From the NCBI GenBank assembly GCA_964017965.1, contig CAXHNV010000003.1, positions 158,028 through 222,027 of the forward strand: a DNA stretch of 64,000 bases, in the 5' to 3' direction. The notes beneath the pieces are model-generated. The model was not told the origin of the DNA and did not search any database. It saw only the letters and a program-made list of their open reading frames with translations. Positions 33,961-42,984 of the stretch are shown here, in pieces; within the stretch, counting starts at the first letter, position 1, and every line of letters begins with the position of its first letter. This stretch comes from UBA2883 sp964017965. Its GTDB lineage: Bacteria > Cyanobacteriota > Vampirovibrionia > Gastranaerophilales > Gastranaerophilaceae. The translations under genes were made by a program, and so were the position numbers.

Positions 33961-35349
33961 ATGATTAAACTTAATTACAAAAACACTGATGCAATGGTGA
34001 TTGGTGAAGAAAACGGTTTAAATATCGAACAAGAATTCGCTAATTACAAAGAAACTATTGCAAACATTATTACTGATTTGAATCAAAGAAAAGACAAACC
34101 GGGACAATGGTTACAATGGATGAATCTTGGTTACAACGAAGAAACAGTCTGGTATGTAAAAGAATTTGCATCAATGGTTAAGGGTAAGTTTGATAATATA
34201 TTAGTACTTGGTATCGGCGGTTCAGCTTTGGGTGGTATTGCAGTTACTGAAGCATTACTTAAACCTTACTGGAATATGCTTACTCCAGAACAAAGAGACG
34301 GCATGCCAAGAATTTTCTTCTTGGATAATATTGACCCTGATACTATTACAGGTTTATTAGAAGTTTTAGATTTAAAAAGAACATTGGTTAACGTTATTAC
34401 AAAATCAGGTTCTACAGCTGAGACTATGTCTCAATATATGATTGTTAAAAACCTTATGGAACAAGAGTTGGGTGATGAATACAGAAAGAACATCGTTGCT
34501 ACAACTGATAAGAAGACAGGTATTTTGAGACAATTAGCTGATCAAGAAGGTTACAAAACATTTGTTGTACCTGATGATGTTGGCGGCAGATTCTCAGTAT
34601 TTTCAGCAGTAGGTCTTGTACCGTTTGCGCTTGTTGGTTTGAATATTGATGAAATTATTCAAGGTGTTAAGGATATGGATTTAGCGCTTAAGAATACTGA
34701 TATCAATGAAAACATTGCTGCTCAAAACGCTTTGATTCATTACTTAATGGATACTAAGAAAGGCAAAAACTTGTCAGTTATGATGCCATATTCTTCAAGA
34801 TTGAAATATGTATCTGACTGGTATGTACAATTATGGGCTGAGTCATTGGGTAAAGAAGTTAACAAGAACGGTGAAAAAGTTAACGTTGGACCTACTCCTA
34901 TCAAGGCATTGGGTGCAACAGACCAACACTCTCAAATTCAGCTTTATAACGAAGGTCCTAATGACAAAGTTATCAACTTCATTAGAGTTGAAAACTTCGA
35001 CCATACATTAGAAATTCCAAGAATTTTTGAATACACAGGTATTGGTTATTTAGGCGGAAAGACTATTAACGATTTGATTAACGCAGAAGCTGATTCAACA
35101 AGGGTAGCACTTTCTGATTACCAAAGACCTACAATTACAATTTCATTGAGTGAAATTAACGGTTACAATGCAGCACAGTTGTTGTATATGTTAGAAGTTC
35201 AGACAGCTATTGCGGGTGAATTGTATAATATTAATACATTCAACCAACCTGGTGTTGAACAGGCTAAGAATTACACGTATGCTTTAATGGGTCGTTCAGG
35301 TTATGAAGATTCAGCTAAGCAAATCCAGTCTAAGATGGCTACAGTATAG
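33961..35349 (+). CDS. pgi: Glucose-6-phosphate isomerase
   Basis: Interconverts glucose 6-phosphate and fructose 6-phosphate in glycolysis. 462 residues, the shorter bacterial form. Motifs: VLGIGGSALGGIAVTEAL, VITKSGSTAETMSQYMI (phosphate-binding SIS loop), DVGGRFSVFSAVGLVPFAL, LGATDQHSQIQLYNEGP with the catalytic His, and FNQPGVEQAK with the conserved Lys. Ribosome-binding site GAAAGG. Single gene with its own terminator. Confidence 0.97.
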   Translation: MIKLNYKNTDAMVIGEENGLNIEQEFANYKETIANIITDLNQRKDKPGQWLQWMNLGYNEETVWYVKEFASMVKGKFDNILVLGIGGSALGGIAVTEALLKPYWNMLTPEQRDGMPRIFFLDNIDPDTITGLLEVLDLKRTLVNVITKSGSTAETMSQYMIVKNLMEQELGDEYRKNIVATTDKKTGILRQLADQEGYKTFVVPDDVGGRFSVFSAVGLVPFALVGLNIDEIIQGVKDMDLALKNTDINENIAAQNALIHYLMDTKKGKNLSVMMPYSSRLKYVSDWYVQLWAESLGKEVNKNGEKVNVGPTPIKALGATDQHSQIQLYNEGPNDKVINFIRVENFDHTLEIPRIFEYTGIGYLGGKTINDLINAEADSTRVALSDYQRPTITISLSEINGYNAAQLLYMLEVQTAIAGELYNINTFNQPGVEQAKNYTYALMGRSGYEDSAKQIQSKMATV

Positions 35350-35374
35350 ACTGTTGGGGAAGAGTTTTAGAAGT

Positions 35375-35408
35375 AGGGCGCGATTATTTAATCGCGCCCT
35401 CTTTATTT
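35375..35408 (+). terminator. Terminator of pgi
   Basis: AGGGCGCGAT, 6-nt loop, ATCGCGCCCT, then CTTTATTT. Confidence 0.85.
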
Positions 35409-35441
35409 ATCAAAACTTTTACAAAAATTCATACGTGTGTG

Positions 35442-35450
35442 TGGTAAGTT
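35442..35450 (+). promoter_or_regulatory. Extended -10 of dnaE (likely leaderless)
   Basis: TGG-TAAGTT; the hexamer (35445-35450) ends 6 nt before the ATG at 35457, with no Shine-Dalgarno. Confidence 0.45.
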
Positions 35451-35456
35451 ATTAGT

Positions 35457-38400
35457 ATGTCAAAGTTTGTACCACTTCACATTCACACGGAATATTCATT
35501 ATTAGACGGGGCTATCAGGGTTAATGATTTAGTCGATTTTGCCGTTGAGAGTGATATGCCTGCGATTGCGATTACGGACCACGGGGTCATGTATTCTGCT
35601 ATCGAGTTTTATGAGTATGCTCATAAAAAAGGTATTAAGCCGCTTATTGGATGTGAGTTTTATGTACATAACGGTGATATTCACGAAAAAGACGCAAGTA
35701 ACAACCCGCTTTATCACCTTGTGTTGATTGCAAAGAATTCTGCAGGGTATTTTAACCTTATTAAGCTTGTGTCAACTGCGTGGTGTGAGGGGTTTTATTA
35801 TAAACCGCGTATCAATTGGGAACTTTTAGAACAACACCATGAAGGTTTGATTTGTTGTTCAGCATGTTTAGGTGGTGAAGTTTTACAAGAGCTTTTGAAG
35901 GGTGACAAAACAAAAGCTAAAGAAGTTGCTAAAAAATATCAGGACTTGTTTGGTGATGATTATTATATAGAGTTGCAGGACCATAATTTAGAAGATCAAA
36001 AACGTACTAATCCGGATTTGATTGATATTGCAAAAGAGCTTAATATCAAAATGGTTATTACAAACGACTCTCACTATTTACGTCGTGAAGATGCTGATAT
36101 GCACGATACTTTACTGTGCCTTCAAACAAACTCTAATAAGGACGACCCTAACCGATTCCATTTCTCAAATAATGAGTTTTACGTAAAAACAAAAGAAGAA
36201 ATGAGAGACGCATTCAAGTGGATGGATGCGGAGATGTTTGAAGAATGTGTTGCTAATACTGAAGAAATTGCAAATAAATGTGATTTGACGATTGAGCTTC
36301 ACAATGCGCCGTTACCGCATTATGAGGTACCAAAAGGTTTTACTATCCCTACGTATTTGAACCATCTTGTTATGGAAGGGTTGAAAAAAAGATATGGTGA
36401 AGATGTTCCGGAATCAATTTATGACAGAGCAAAATATGAGCTCGGTATTATTGAAGAAATGGGATTTCCTGCATACTTCTTGATTACGTGGGACTTTATC
36501 CACTTTGCAAAGACTCACGATATTCCTGTAGGTCCGGGTCGTGGTTCTGCAGCAGGGTCGGTTGTTGCTTATGCGCTTGAGATAACCGATATTGACCCTA
36601 TCGAGCATAAACTCTTGTTTGAAAGATTTTTGAACCCTGAACGTTATACGATGCCCGATGTCGATATTGACTTTTGTATCGACAGACGTGGTGAAGTTAT
36701 TGATTACGTTACGAAAAAATACGGTGAGGACAAGGTTTGTCAGATTATTACGTTCTCTACGTATGCTCCTAAGGCGGCATTTAAGGGTGTTGGCAGGGTT
36801 TTACAGGTTCCGTTTGCGGAAAGTAACAGATTAACCGGTTTGATTGAACCGGCTCTTGAAATAGCTAAGGCTGATAACCCGAAAGCTGAATGGCTGCGTG
36901 ATGCGGTTAAGGCTGAGGGCTCTGAATTTAAACAATTATATGATGATGATTATAAAATATTTAACCCTGAAACTCAGAATGAGATTAGTTTTCAACGCTG
37001 GGTAGATATGGCGATTGCTATTGAGGGTTTAAAATGCGGTACTGGTACTCACGCTGCGGGGGTTATTATCTCTCACGCTCCGTTAGATACTATTTTACCT
37101 GTACAGCCGGCAAAGACGGGGATTGTACAGACAGGTTATCCTAAACACGAAGCGACTGAGGTTCTTGACCTTTTGAAAATGGACTTTTTGGGACTTCGAA
37201 ACCTTACGATGATTACGAAGACTGTTAAGCTTGTTGAAAAATATCGTAATGAGATTGTTGATATCAATAATATTCCGCTGGATGACAAACCAACTTATGA
37301 TATGTTGACTAAGGGTGAAACTGTCGGGGTGTTCCAGTTAGAATCTCAAGGTATGATTAACCTTGTAAAACGTTTGAAACCTGACGTTTTTGAAGATTTG
37401 GGTGCGCTTGTTGCGTTATTCCGTCCGGGTCCTTTAGGCTCAGGCATGGTTGATGATTTCGTTGCAAGAAAACACGGTGAACAGGCAATTACTTATGCTC
37501 ACCCGTTGCTTGAACCGGTATTGAAAGATACCTATGGAACTATTGTTTATCAGGAACAGATTATGCAGGTCTTTCAGGTTCTTGCCGATTATTCGCTCGG
37601 ACAAGCAGACCAGGTTCGTCGTATGATGGGTAAAAAAGACTTGAAAACAATGGAAGAACAGCGTGGTAAGTTTATCACTGCGTCTGCAAAACACGATATG
37701 AAAAAAGAAGACGCTGAAAAACTGTTTAACCAGATTCTTGCGTTTGCTTCATACTGTTTCAACCGGTCGCACTCTGCAGCGTATGCTTTTGTAGCGTATC
37801 AGACAGCGTATTTGAAATGTCATTATCCTGTTGAATACTTATCATCACTTTTATCAAGTGTTAGCGATAACAAAGATCAAACCCAGTTGTATATCGAAGA
37901 GGCACAAAAATACGGTATTAAGATTCTTCCGCCTGATGTTAACAAATCATTTGTTGAGTATTCACCTGACGGAAACGATATTAGATTCGGTATGGCTGCT
38001 ATTAAGCAGGTCGGGGTTGCTGTTTGTGAAGCTATTATTAAAGAACGTGAAGAAAACGGTGATTTTAAGAATATATTCGATTTTTGTAAACGTTTAGATC
38101 AGAAATTTGTTAATAAAAAGTCTTTAGAGGGTCTGATAAAAGCTGGGGCATTTTCTAATATAGAAAAAAGTCGTAAACAGCTAATGGACAATCTGGAATA
38201 TATTTTGAGCTCTACAGCAAGAGCTTCTAAGGAAAAAGCTATGGGACAGGTAAGTTTGTTTGCGTCGTTACCTGAAAACAACGAGTTTGAATCTATTCAA
38301 TACCAGTTGGGTGGCTCTGATGAAGAGTATCCTGATAAGTATATTCAACAGTTTGAGAAAGAGTTTTTGGGATTTTATGTCACCTCGCACCCGTTGTTTT

Positions 38401-38960
38401 CTATCAGAAAGAATTTACCGTTCTTGATGACACACAAGATATCAGAAGCTAAAAAACTTGAAGCTGATAATCCTGTAACTATTTGCGGGCTGGTTACAGC
38501 TGTGAGAAAAATTCCTACGAAAAAAGATCCTTCAAAGTTTGTTATGATAGGTATGATTGAGGATTTGACCGATAGGGTTGAAGTTGTTATGTTCAACAAA
38601 CAGGTTGTTGAATACGGCGATTTTCTCGTACAAGAAAACAAGGTTATAATATCTGGTAAAGTTCAACATAGAGAAGAGGGTGCGACGAGTATACTTGTGG
38701 ATAGTGTTAAACCGGTTGAGAACTCTAACCTTGTTACTATTGTTTTGAACGAAGAATTCAAGTATGAAGACTTATGCGGGATAAAAGACTTATTGGTGCA
38801 TTTTAGCGGGTCTGATCCTGTTATGTTTAAGATACCTGAAACAAACGATAAGATTCTGACTGCGTCTGCTTTCTGGGTAAATGCTTCAAACGATTTGAAA
38901 AATGTGCTTAAGAAAAACTTTGACGATAAGGTCGATGTTTTGATTAAGTCTATGGATTAA
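35457..38960 (+). CDS. dnaE: DNA polymerase III alpha subunit
   Basis: 1167 residues, uninterrupted, no intein. Order: PHP domain (HIHTEYSLLDGAIRVNDL, near residues 7-24), the palm with the catalytic Asp pair in PDVDIDF (D401, D403) and the GPGRGSAAGSVVAY block. Then come fingers (QEQIMQVFQVLADYSLGQAD), tandem HhH (PPDVNKSFVEYSPDG) and the OB domain near 985-1060. It is the replicative C-family polymerase. It begins with a -10 only 6 nt upstream and no ribosome-binding site. Stop is 8 nt before a small exported-protein gene. Confidence 0.98.
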   Translation: MSKFVPLHIHTEYSLLDGAIRVNDLVDFAVESDMPAIAITDHGVMYSAIEFYEYAHKKGIKPLIGCEFYVHNGDIHEKDASNNPLYHLVLIAKNSAGYFNLIKLVSTAWCEGFYYKPRINWELLEQHHEGLICCSACLGGEVLQELLKGDKTKAKEVAKKYQDLFGDDYYIELQDHNLEDQKRTNPDLIDIAKELNIKMVITNDSHYLRREDADMHDTLLCLQTNSNKDDPNRFHFSNNEFYVKTKEEMRDAFKWMDAEMFEECVANTEEIANKCDLTIELHNAPLPHYEVPKGFTIPTYLNHLVMEGLKKRYGEDVPESIYDRAKYELGIIEEMGFPAYFLITWDFIHFAKTHDIPVGPGRGSAAGSVVAYALEITDIDPIEHKLLFERFLNPERYTMPDVDIDFCIDRRGEVIDYVTKKYGEDKVCQIITFSTYAPKAAFKGVGRVLQVPFAESNRLTGLIEPALEIAKADNPKAEWLRDAVKAEGSEFKQLYDDDYKIFNPETQNEISFQRWVDMAIAIEGLKCGTGTHAAGVIISHAPLDTILPVQPAKTGIVQTGYPKHEATEVLDLLKMDFLGLRNLTMITKTVKLVEKYRNEIVDINNIPLDDKPTYDMLTKGETVGVFQLESQGMINLVKRLKPDVFEDLGALVALFRPGPLGSGMVDDFVARKHGEQAITYAHPLLEPVLKDTYGTIVYQEQIMQVFQVLADYSLGQADQVRRMMGKKDLKTMEEQRGKFITASAKHDMKKEDAEKLFNQILAFASYCFNRSHSAAYAFVAYQTAYLKCHYPVEYLSSLLSSVSDNKDQTQLYIEEAQKYGIKILPPDVNKSFVEYSPDGNDIRFGMAAIKQVGVAVCEAIIKEREENGDFKNIFDFCKRLDQKFVNKKSLEGLIKAGAFSNIEKSRKQLMDNLEYILSSTARASKEKAMGQVSLFASLPENNEFESIQYQLGGSDEEYPDKYIQQFEKEFLGFYVTSHPLFSIRKNLPFLMTHKISEAKKLEADNPVTICGLVTAVRKIPTKKDPSKFVMIGMIEDLTDRVEVVMFNKQVVEYGDFLVQENKVIISGKVQHREEGATSILVDSVKPVENSNLVTIVLNEEFKYEDLCGIKDLLVHFSGSDPVMFKIPETNDKILTASAFWVNASNDLKNVLKKNFDDKVDVLIKSMD

Positions 38961-38968
38961 AAATAATT

Positions 38969-39466
38969 ATGAAAAAAATATTAATTGCAGTAGTTTTATT
39001 ATTAATGTCAGCGTTTTTATATAGAGTATCAGCAGATACTGTGTTGAAAACGGGTGTGTCTTTAGAAAAATTGCCTAATTCTATATTTGGCACTTGGGAT
39101 GTGGTGGCTCAACTTGAGCGGACATCTGATTATTCGACTTTTAAACCACGGACAAAAGATGTATGGAACTTATCGCGCACGGGTAACGTCTTAACATTAG
39201 AGAACCCGTTTACAAAGGCAAAAGCCGTTGTAAAAGTAAACCAGATTGAAGGAAATGTGGTTGTGTTTTCAAGAGATTCAGTAGTTGATAACTATGTGCT
39301 TAGGGACACAGTTACGATAAGGATAAACGGTGATACATTTGCAGGTTACGACGATTTGGTTTATGAAACATTGTCTTTGCATGACGGACATGTTTTGAAA
39401 AGAGTTACTGCGAAATATTTATTAAAAGGTTCAAAAATTTCAGGCATGTCGATTCTCAAAAAGTAA
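38969..39466 (+). CDS. Exported hypothetical protein
   Basis: 165 residues. Signal peptide or N-terminal anchor MKKILIAVVLLLMSAFLYRVSA, then a beta-rich domain beginning SIFGTWDVVAQLERTS (a lipocalin-like G-x-W), with no Cys. It starts 8 nt after dnaE and precedes trxB by 24 nt, so it is probably co-transcribed. I do not recognise a named family. Likely periplasmic. Confidence 0.65.
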   Translation: MKKILIAVVLLLMSAFLYRVSADTVLKTGVSLEKLPNSIFGTWDVVAQLERTSDYSTFKPRTKDVWNLSRTGNVLTLENPFTKAKAVVKVNQIEGNVVVFSRDSVVDNYVLRDTVTIRINGDTFAGYDDLVYETLSLHDGHVLKRVTAKYLLKGSKISGMSILKK

Positions 39467-39490
39467 TATAAAAACTTGGAGGATTGAATA

Positions 39491-40432
39491 GTGAAGAGGT
39501 ATGAGTTTGACACCATTATATTAGGTGGCGGACCTGCAGGGCTGTCAGCGGGGATTTACCTTGCAAGAAGCAACGCTAAGACTGCTATTATTGAAACAAG
39601 TATGATAGGCGGTCAGCCGTCAAATTATCTTGAAATCGAAAACTATCCGGGGTTTAGCTCTATTGGCGGTTATGAGTTAATGGAGAAGTTTGAAGAACAC
39701 CTTGATAGGTTCGGGGTTGAAAAGTTCGAAATGCAGGAGATTAAGTCTGTTGATTTGAATTCTAACCCGAAGGTAGTCGAGACTATGGACGGTATATTTG
39801 AGGCTAAGACGATTATTGTTGCTTGCGGCGCACACTGTAAAAAGTTGGGGATTAAAGGTGAAAAAGAGTTTCTCGGAAAGGGAGTGAGCTATTGCGCCAT
39901 TTGTGACGGAGCGTTTTATCAGGATAAGACAGTTGCTGTTGTCGGCGGCGGAAATTCAGCGTTGGAAGAAGCTGTTTATTTGACTAAGTTTGCTAAGAAG
40001 GTTTATGTTATCCATAGACGTGGTGAGTTTAGGGCTGATAAGATTGTTCAGCAGCGAGCAATTGCCAATGAGAAGATTGAGTTTGTTCTTAACGCTTCTC
40101 CAATGGAGATTAGCGGGGGTGATACCGTTGAAAATATTAGGGTTAAGGACTTGAAAACTCAAGAGATTACTGATATTAAGGTTGACGGAGTCTTCCCGTA
40201 TATTGGATATTCTCCTAATATTGAGTGTTTAGCCTGTCAGCTTGTTCAGGATGAAAACGGGTTCGTTGTAACAGATGAGACTATGCAGACATCGATTCAG
40301 GGTGTTTTTGCAGCGGGTGACGTTAGACGAACACCTTTGAGACAGGTTGTTACGGCAGCTTCTGACGGTGCTATTAGCGCTGTTTATGCAGGAAAGTATA
40401 TTGAAAACTTACAAAAATTAGTGAGTGTATAA
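39491..40432 (+). CDS. trxB: Thioredoxin reductase
   Basis: FAD- and NADPH-dependent reductase of thioredoxin, 313 residues. FAD motif GGGPAGLSAGIYLARS near 12-27, redox pair C135-AI-C138 (CAIC rather than the more common CATC), NADPH motif GGGNSALEEAVYLTKFAKKVYVIHRR, and C-terminal GVFAAGDVRRTPLRQVVTAASDG. Start GTG with GGAGG 8 nt upstream. Its 3' end overlaps the convergent gene at 40418 by 15 bp. Confidence 0.96.
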   Translation: MKRYEFDTIILGGGPAGLSAGIYLARSNAKTAIIETSMIGGQPSNYLEIENYPGFSSIGGYELMEKFEEHLDRFGVEKFEMQEIKSVDLNSNPKVVETMDGIFEAKTIIVACGAHCKKLGIKGEKEFLGKGVSYCAICDGAFYQDKTVAVVGGGNSALEEAVYLTKFAKKVYVIHRRGEFRADKIVQQRAIANEKIEFVLNASPMEISGGDTVENIRVKDLKTQEITDIKVDGVFPYIGYSPNIECLACQLVQDENGFVVTDETMQTSIQGVFAAGDVRRTPLRQVVTAASDGAISAVYAGKYIENLQKLVSV

Positions 40433-40993
40433 AGTTGATTTATACTGAACACCTTCAAACTTGCCTTTTGATGAATATGTGTAGATAATATCTTTGTTTT
40501 GGATATAGGCGGCACGCTTTAGCTTGCCGTCTTTTCCGTATTTCTTTATATAGCACGGACAGTTTATCAGGTCCCCGTATCTGATATCGACAAACTTTAA
40601 GTTGCCTAAGACGCTGTAGTAATAAGTTTTACTTAAATCGTTTTTGTATTGAAGCGCATACATATAGATACAATCGGTGTTTTTATAATAGTATGGCTCA
40701 AGTTTTACGTTTTTGTATTCTTTGTAGCCTGCTATCATTGCATCGTAGTGGATTTTTGTATCGTTATCTTTCAGGTGGTTTTTAAAAGTTTCTTTAAATT
40801 CTTTTCTTGTGTATCTTGAAATTTCGCCTGTTGGGAATAGGATTTTGTAGATATTGGTTACACGTTCATTTTTCTCTTTTTGAGAAAGCAATGCCCAGTC
40901 GAACTCTTGTCCTACATACTGAAAAACCTCTGCAAGAACAAAGTTTGTCAGCAATAAAATAAATGTACAAGTGATAAATAACTTCTTAACCAT
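40418..40993 (-). CDS. Exported hypothetical protein
   Basis: 191 residues. Signal peptide MVKKLFITCTFILLLTNFVLA, then a Tyr/Lys-rich domain with paired aromatic residues (KLEPYYYKNTDCIYMYALQYKND, TYYYSVLGNLKFVDIRYG) and a CPC motif. Probably periplasmic. TAAAAT ends 6 nt before the ATG on the minus strand, so the message is probably leaderless. It is divergent from mnmG with only 43 bp between starts. Family not recognised. Confidence 0.6.
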   Translation of the reverse strand: MVKKLFITCTFILLLTNFVLAEVFQYVGQEFDWALLSQKEKNERVTNIYKILFPTGEISRYTRKEFKETFKNHLKDNDTKIHYDAMIAGYKEYKNVKLEPYYYKNTDCIYMYALQYKNDLSKTYYYSVLGNLKFVDIRYGDLINCPCYIKKYGKDGKLKRAAYIQNKDIIYTYSSKGKFEGVQYKSTLYTH

Positions 40994-40999
40994 AGCTTT

Positions 41000-41030
41000 A
41001 TTTTAACACAAAATAGGTTTGGTGTATAAT
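41000..41030. promoter_or_regulatory. Back-to-back -10 elements of two leaderless genes
   Basis: Minus-strand TAAAAT (41000-41005) serves the gene starting at 40993, and plus-strand TATAAT (41025-41030) serves mnmG at 41037. Each hexamer ends exactly 6 nt before its ATG. The presumed -35 zones overlap, so the two may compete. Confidence 0.5.
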
Positions 41031-41036
41031 GGGGTT

Positions 41037-42902
41037 ATGGAATATTTAAAGAATGAGTTTGATGTAATAGTAGTAGGCGGAGGTCACGCAGGTTGTGAGG
41101 CTGCAATATCTGCTGCAAGGTTGAGTGCAAAGGTTTTATTATGCTCTTTGAACCTTGATAATATAGCTTTAATGCCTTGTAACCCTGCTGTCGGCGGTCC
41201 TGCAAAGTCTACTCTTGTCAGAGAGATTGACGCGCTGGGCGGAGTTATGGGAGAGGTTGCGGACGCTACTTATGTACAGATGAAGATATTGAACTCTTCT
41301 AAAGGACCTGCAGTTAGGGCTTTGAGAGCTCAGTCTGATAAAAAAGAATATATGCAGGTGATGAGAAATATTATCGAATCTACGGATAATATTTTCTTGA
41401 AACAGTGTTGTATAACCGATTTGGTTGTTAAAGACGGTGCGATTGTCGGTGCTGTGGATGAGTTTGGTAACGAGTACAAGACACGGGCTGTAATTCTTAC
41501 TACGGGTACTTCTTTAGACGGCAGAATATTTATCGGTCTGAAATCTTATAGAGCCGGAAGACTAGGTGAAATGCCTGCGATTGGGCTTTCTGACAGCTTA
41601 CGTTCTTTAGGGTTTAACGTTAAGAAGTTGAAGACCGGTACTCCTTGCAGGATTGATAAAAGAACGGTTGATTATTCAAAGATGACAATTCAGCCGGGTG
41701 ATGATAAGCTGCATTTCTATTCATTTAAACCGAATCGACCTATAAGAAAACAGATTCCTTGTTATCTGACAAGAACGACGGAAGAAACACACAGGATTAT
41801 TAAAGAAAACCTTGATAAATCACCTATGTATCAGGGATTAATACACGGGGTTGGTCCGAGATATTGTCCTTCTATAGAGGATAAGATTGTCAGATTCGCT
41901 TCTAATCCTTCACATCATATCTTTATTGAACCGGAGGGGATTGGAACGTATGAATTATATATTCAAGGGTTCTCGACCAGTTTGCCTTCTGAGGTTCAGA
42001 CACTTATGGTAAGGTCGTTACCGGGGTTAGAAAAGGCACATATTATCAAACCTGCTTATGCGGTTGAGTATGATTATATTCCTGCGGTTCAGACTTCTCA
42101 TTCGTTGATGACGAAGTTGGTTAAGGGTTTATTCTGCGCAGGTCAGATTAACGGTACAAGCGGTTATGAAGAGGCTGCGGCACAAGGTTTGCTTGCCGGT
42201 ATAAATTCGTTTAATTATATCAACGGCTCAGAGATGTTAGAGTTATCAAGAAGTTCTTCTTATCTGGGAACTCTTGTTGATGATTTGGTTACTAAAGATA
42301 TTGAAGAACCTTACAGAATGCTTACTTCCCGCTCTGAGTACAGGTTGTTACTCAGACAGGATAACGCTGATGAGAGATTGACTGAGATTGGGCATAAGGT
42401 CGGGCTTGTTGACGACGCTCAGTATCAAAGGTTTAGAGATAAACAAGAAACTATTAAAAACGAGATTGAAAGACTTTCTAAGGTCAAGATTTCTGCTACT
42501 TCTGAGGTGAACGAGATTTTGGCTAAGTATGAAGAGCATATTGATAGAGGGATTAGACTTTCTGAACTCTTGAAACGTCCTAATATTACTTATGAAACTC
42601 TTAAATCACTGGATTATGAGACAGAGGTTTTGAATTTGTCAGAAGATATCTCAGAAGAAGTTGAGGTGTTGGTCAAGTATGACGGGTATTTGAAACGCCA
42701 GACTATGCAAGTTGAGCAGGCAGGCAAGTTAGAGAAATATCGTATCCCTGAGAATATTGATTATTCTGAGATTAAGCATATATCAACCGAGACTAAGGAG
42801 AAGTTAGCTAAGATTAGACCAAAGACTTTAGCTCAAGCTTCCAGAATAGGCGGGGTTAAGCCTGCTGACATCTCTGTTCTAATGGTGCTATTGTCTAAAT
42901 AG
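41037..42902 (+). CDS. mnmG: tRNA uridine 5-carboxymethylaminomethyl modification enzyme MnmG (GidA)
   Basis: 621 residues. With MnmE it modifies U34 of tRNAs reading NNA/NNG codons, using FAD and methylene-tetrahydrofolate. Motifs: FAD site VVGGGHAGCEAAISAARL, PCNPAVGGPAKSTLVREIDALGG, GTPCRIDKRTVDYSKM, FCAGQINGTSGYEEAAAQGLLAGIN, and the C-terminal helical domain ending SRIGGVKPADISVLMV. I start at the ATG (MEYLKNEFD). The frame continues six codons upstream, but through the -10 TATAAT, so that part is not transcribed. mnmE is not in the window. Confidence 0.97.
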   Translation: MEYLKNEFDVIVVGGGHAGCEAAISAARLSAKVLLCSLNLDNIALMPCNPAVGGPAKSTLVREIDALGGVMGEVADATYVQMKILNSSKGPAVRALRAQSDKKEYMQVMRNIIESTDNIFLKQCCITDLVVKDGAIVGAVDEFGNEYKTRAVILTTGTSLDGRIFIGLKSYRAGRLGEMPAIGLSDSLRSLGFNVKKLKTGTPCRIDKRTVDYSKMTIQPGDDKLHFYSFKPNRPIRKQIPCYLTRTTEETHRIIKENLDKSPMYQGLIHGVGPRYCPSIEDKIVRFASNPSHHIFIEPEGIGTYELYIQGFSTSLPSEVQTLMVRSLPGLEKAHIIKPAYAVEYDYIPAVQTSHSLMTKLVKGLFCAGQINGTSGYEEAAAQGLLAGINSFNYINGSEMLELSRSSSYLGTLVDDLVTKDIEEPYRMLTSRSEYRLLLRQDNADERLTEIGHKVGLVDDAQYQRFRDKQETIKNEIERLSKVKISATSEVNEILAKYEEHIDRGIRLSELLKRPNITYETLKSLDYETEVLNLSEDISEEVEVLVKYDGYLKRQTMQVEQAGKLEKYRIPENIDYSEIKHISTETKEKLAKIRPKTLAQASRIGGVKPADISVLMVLLSK

Positions 42903-42984
42903 CTAATAAAGGTTAGTTATATTCGTGGATTATTTATTTTGTTGTTTTGGTTAAACTTCTTCTGTAAACGGAAAGGAGTTTTAT

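Noticed and set aside
35457..38960. Intein or split in dnaE
   Set aside because: The reading frame is continuous at normal length and the PHP, palm and OB motifs are in normal spacing.
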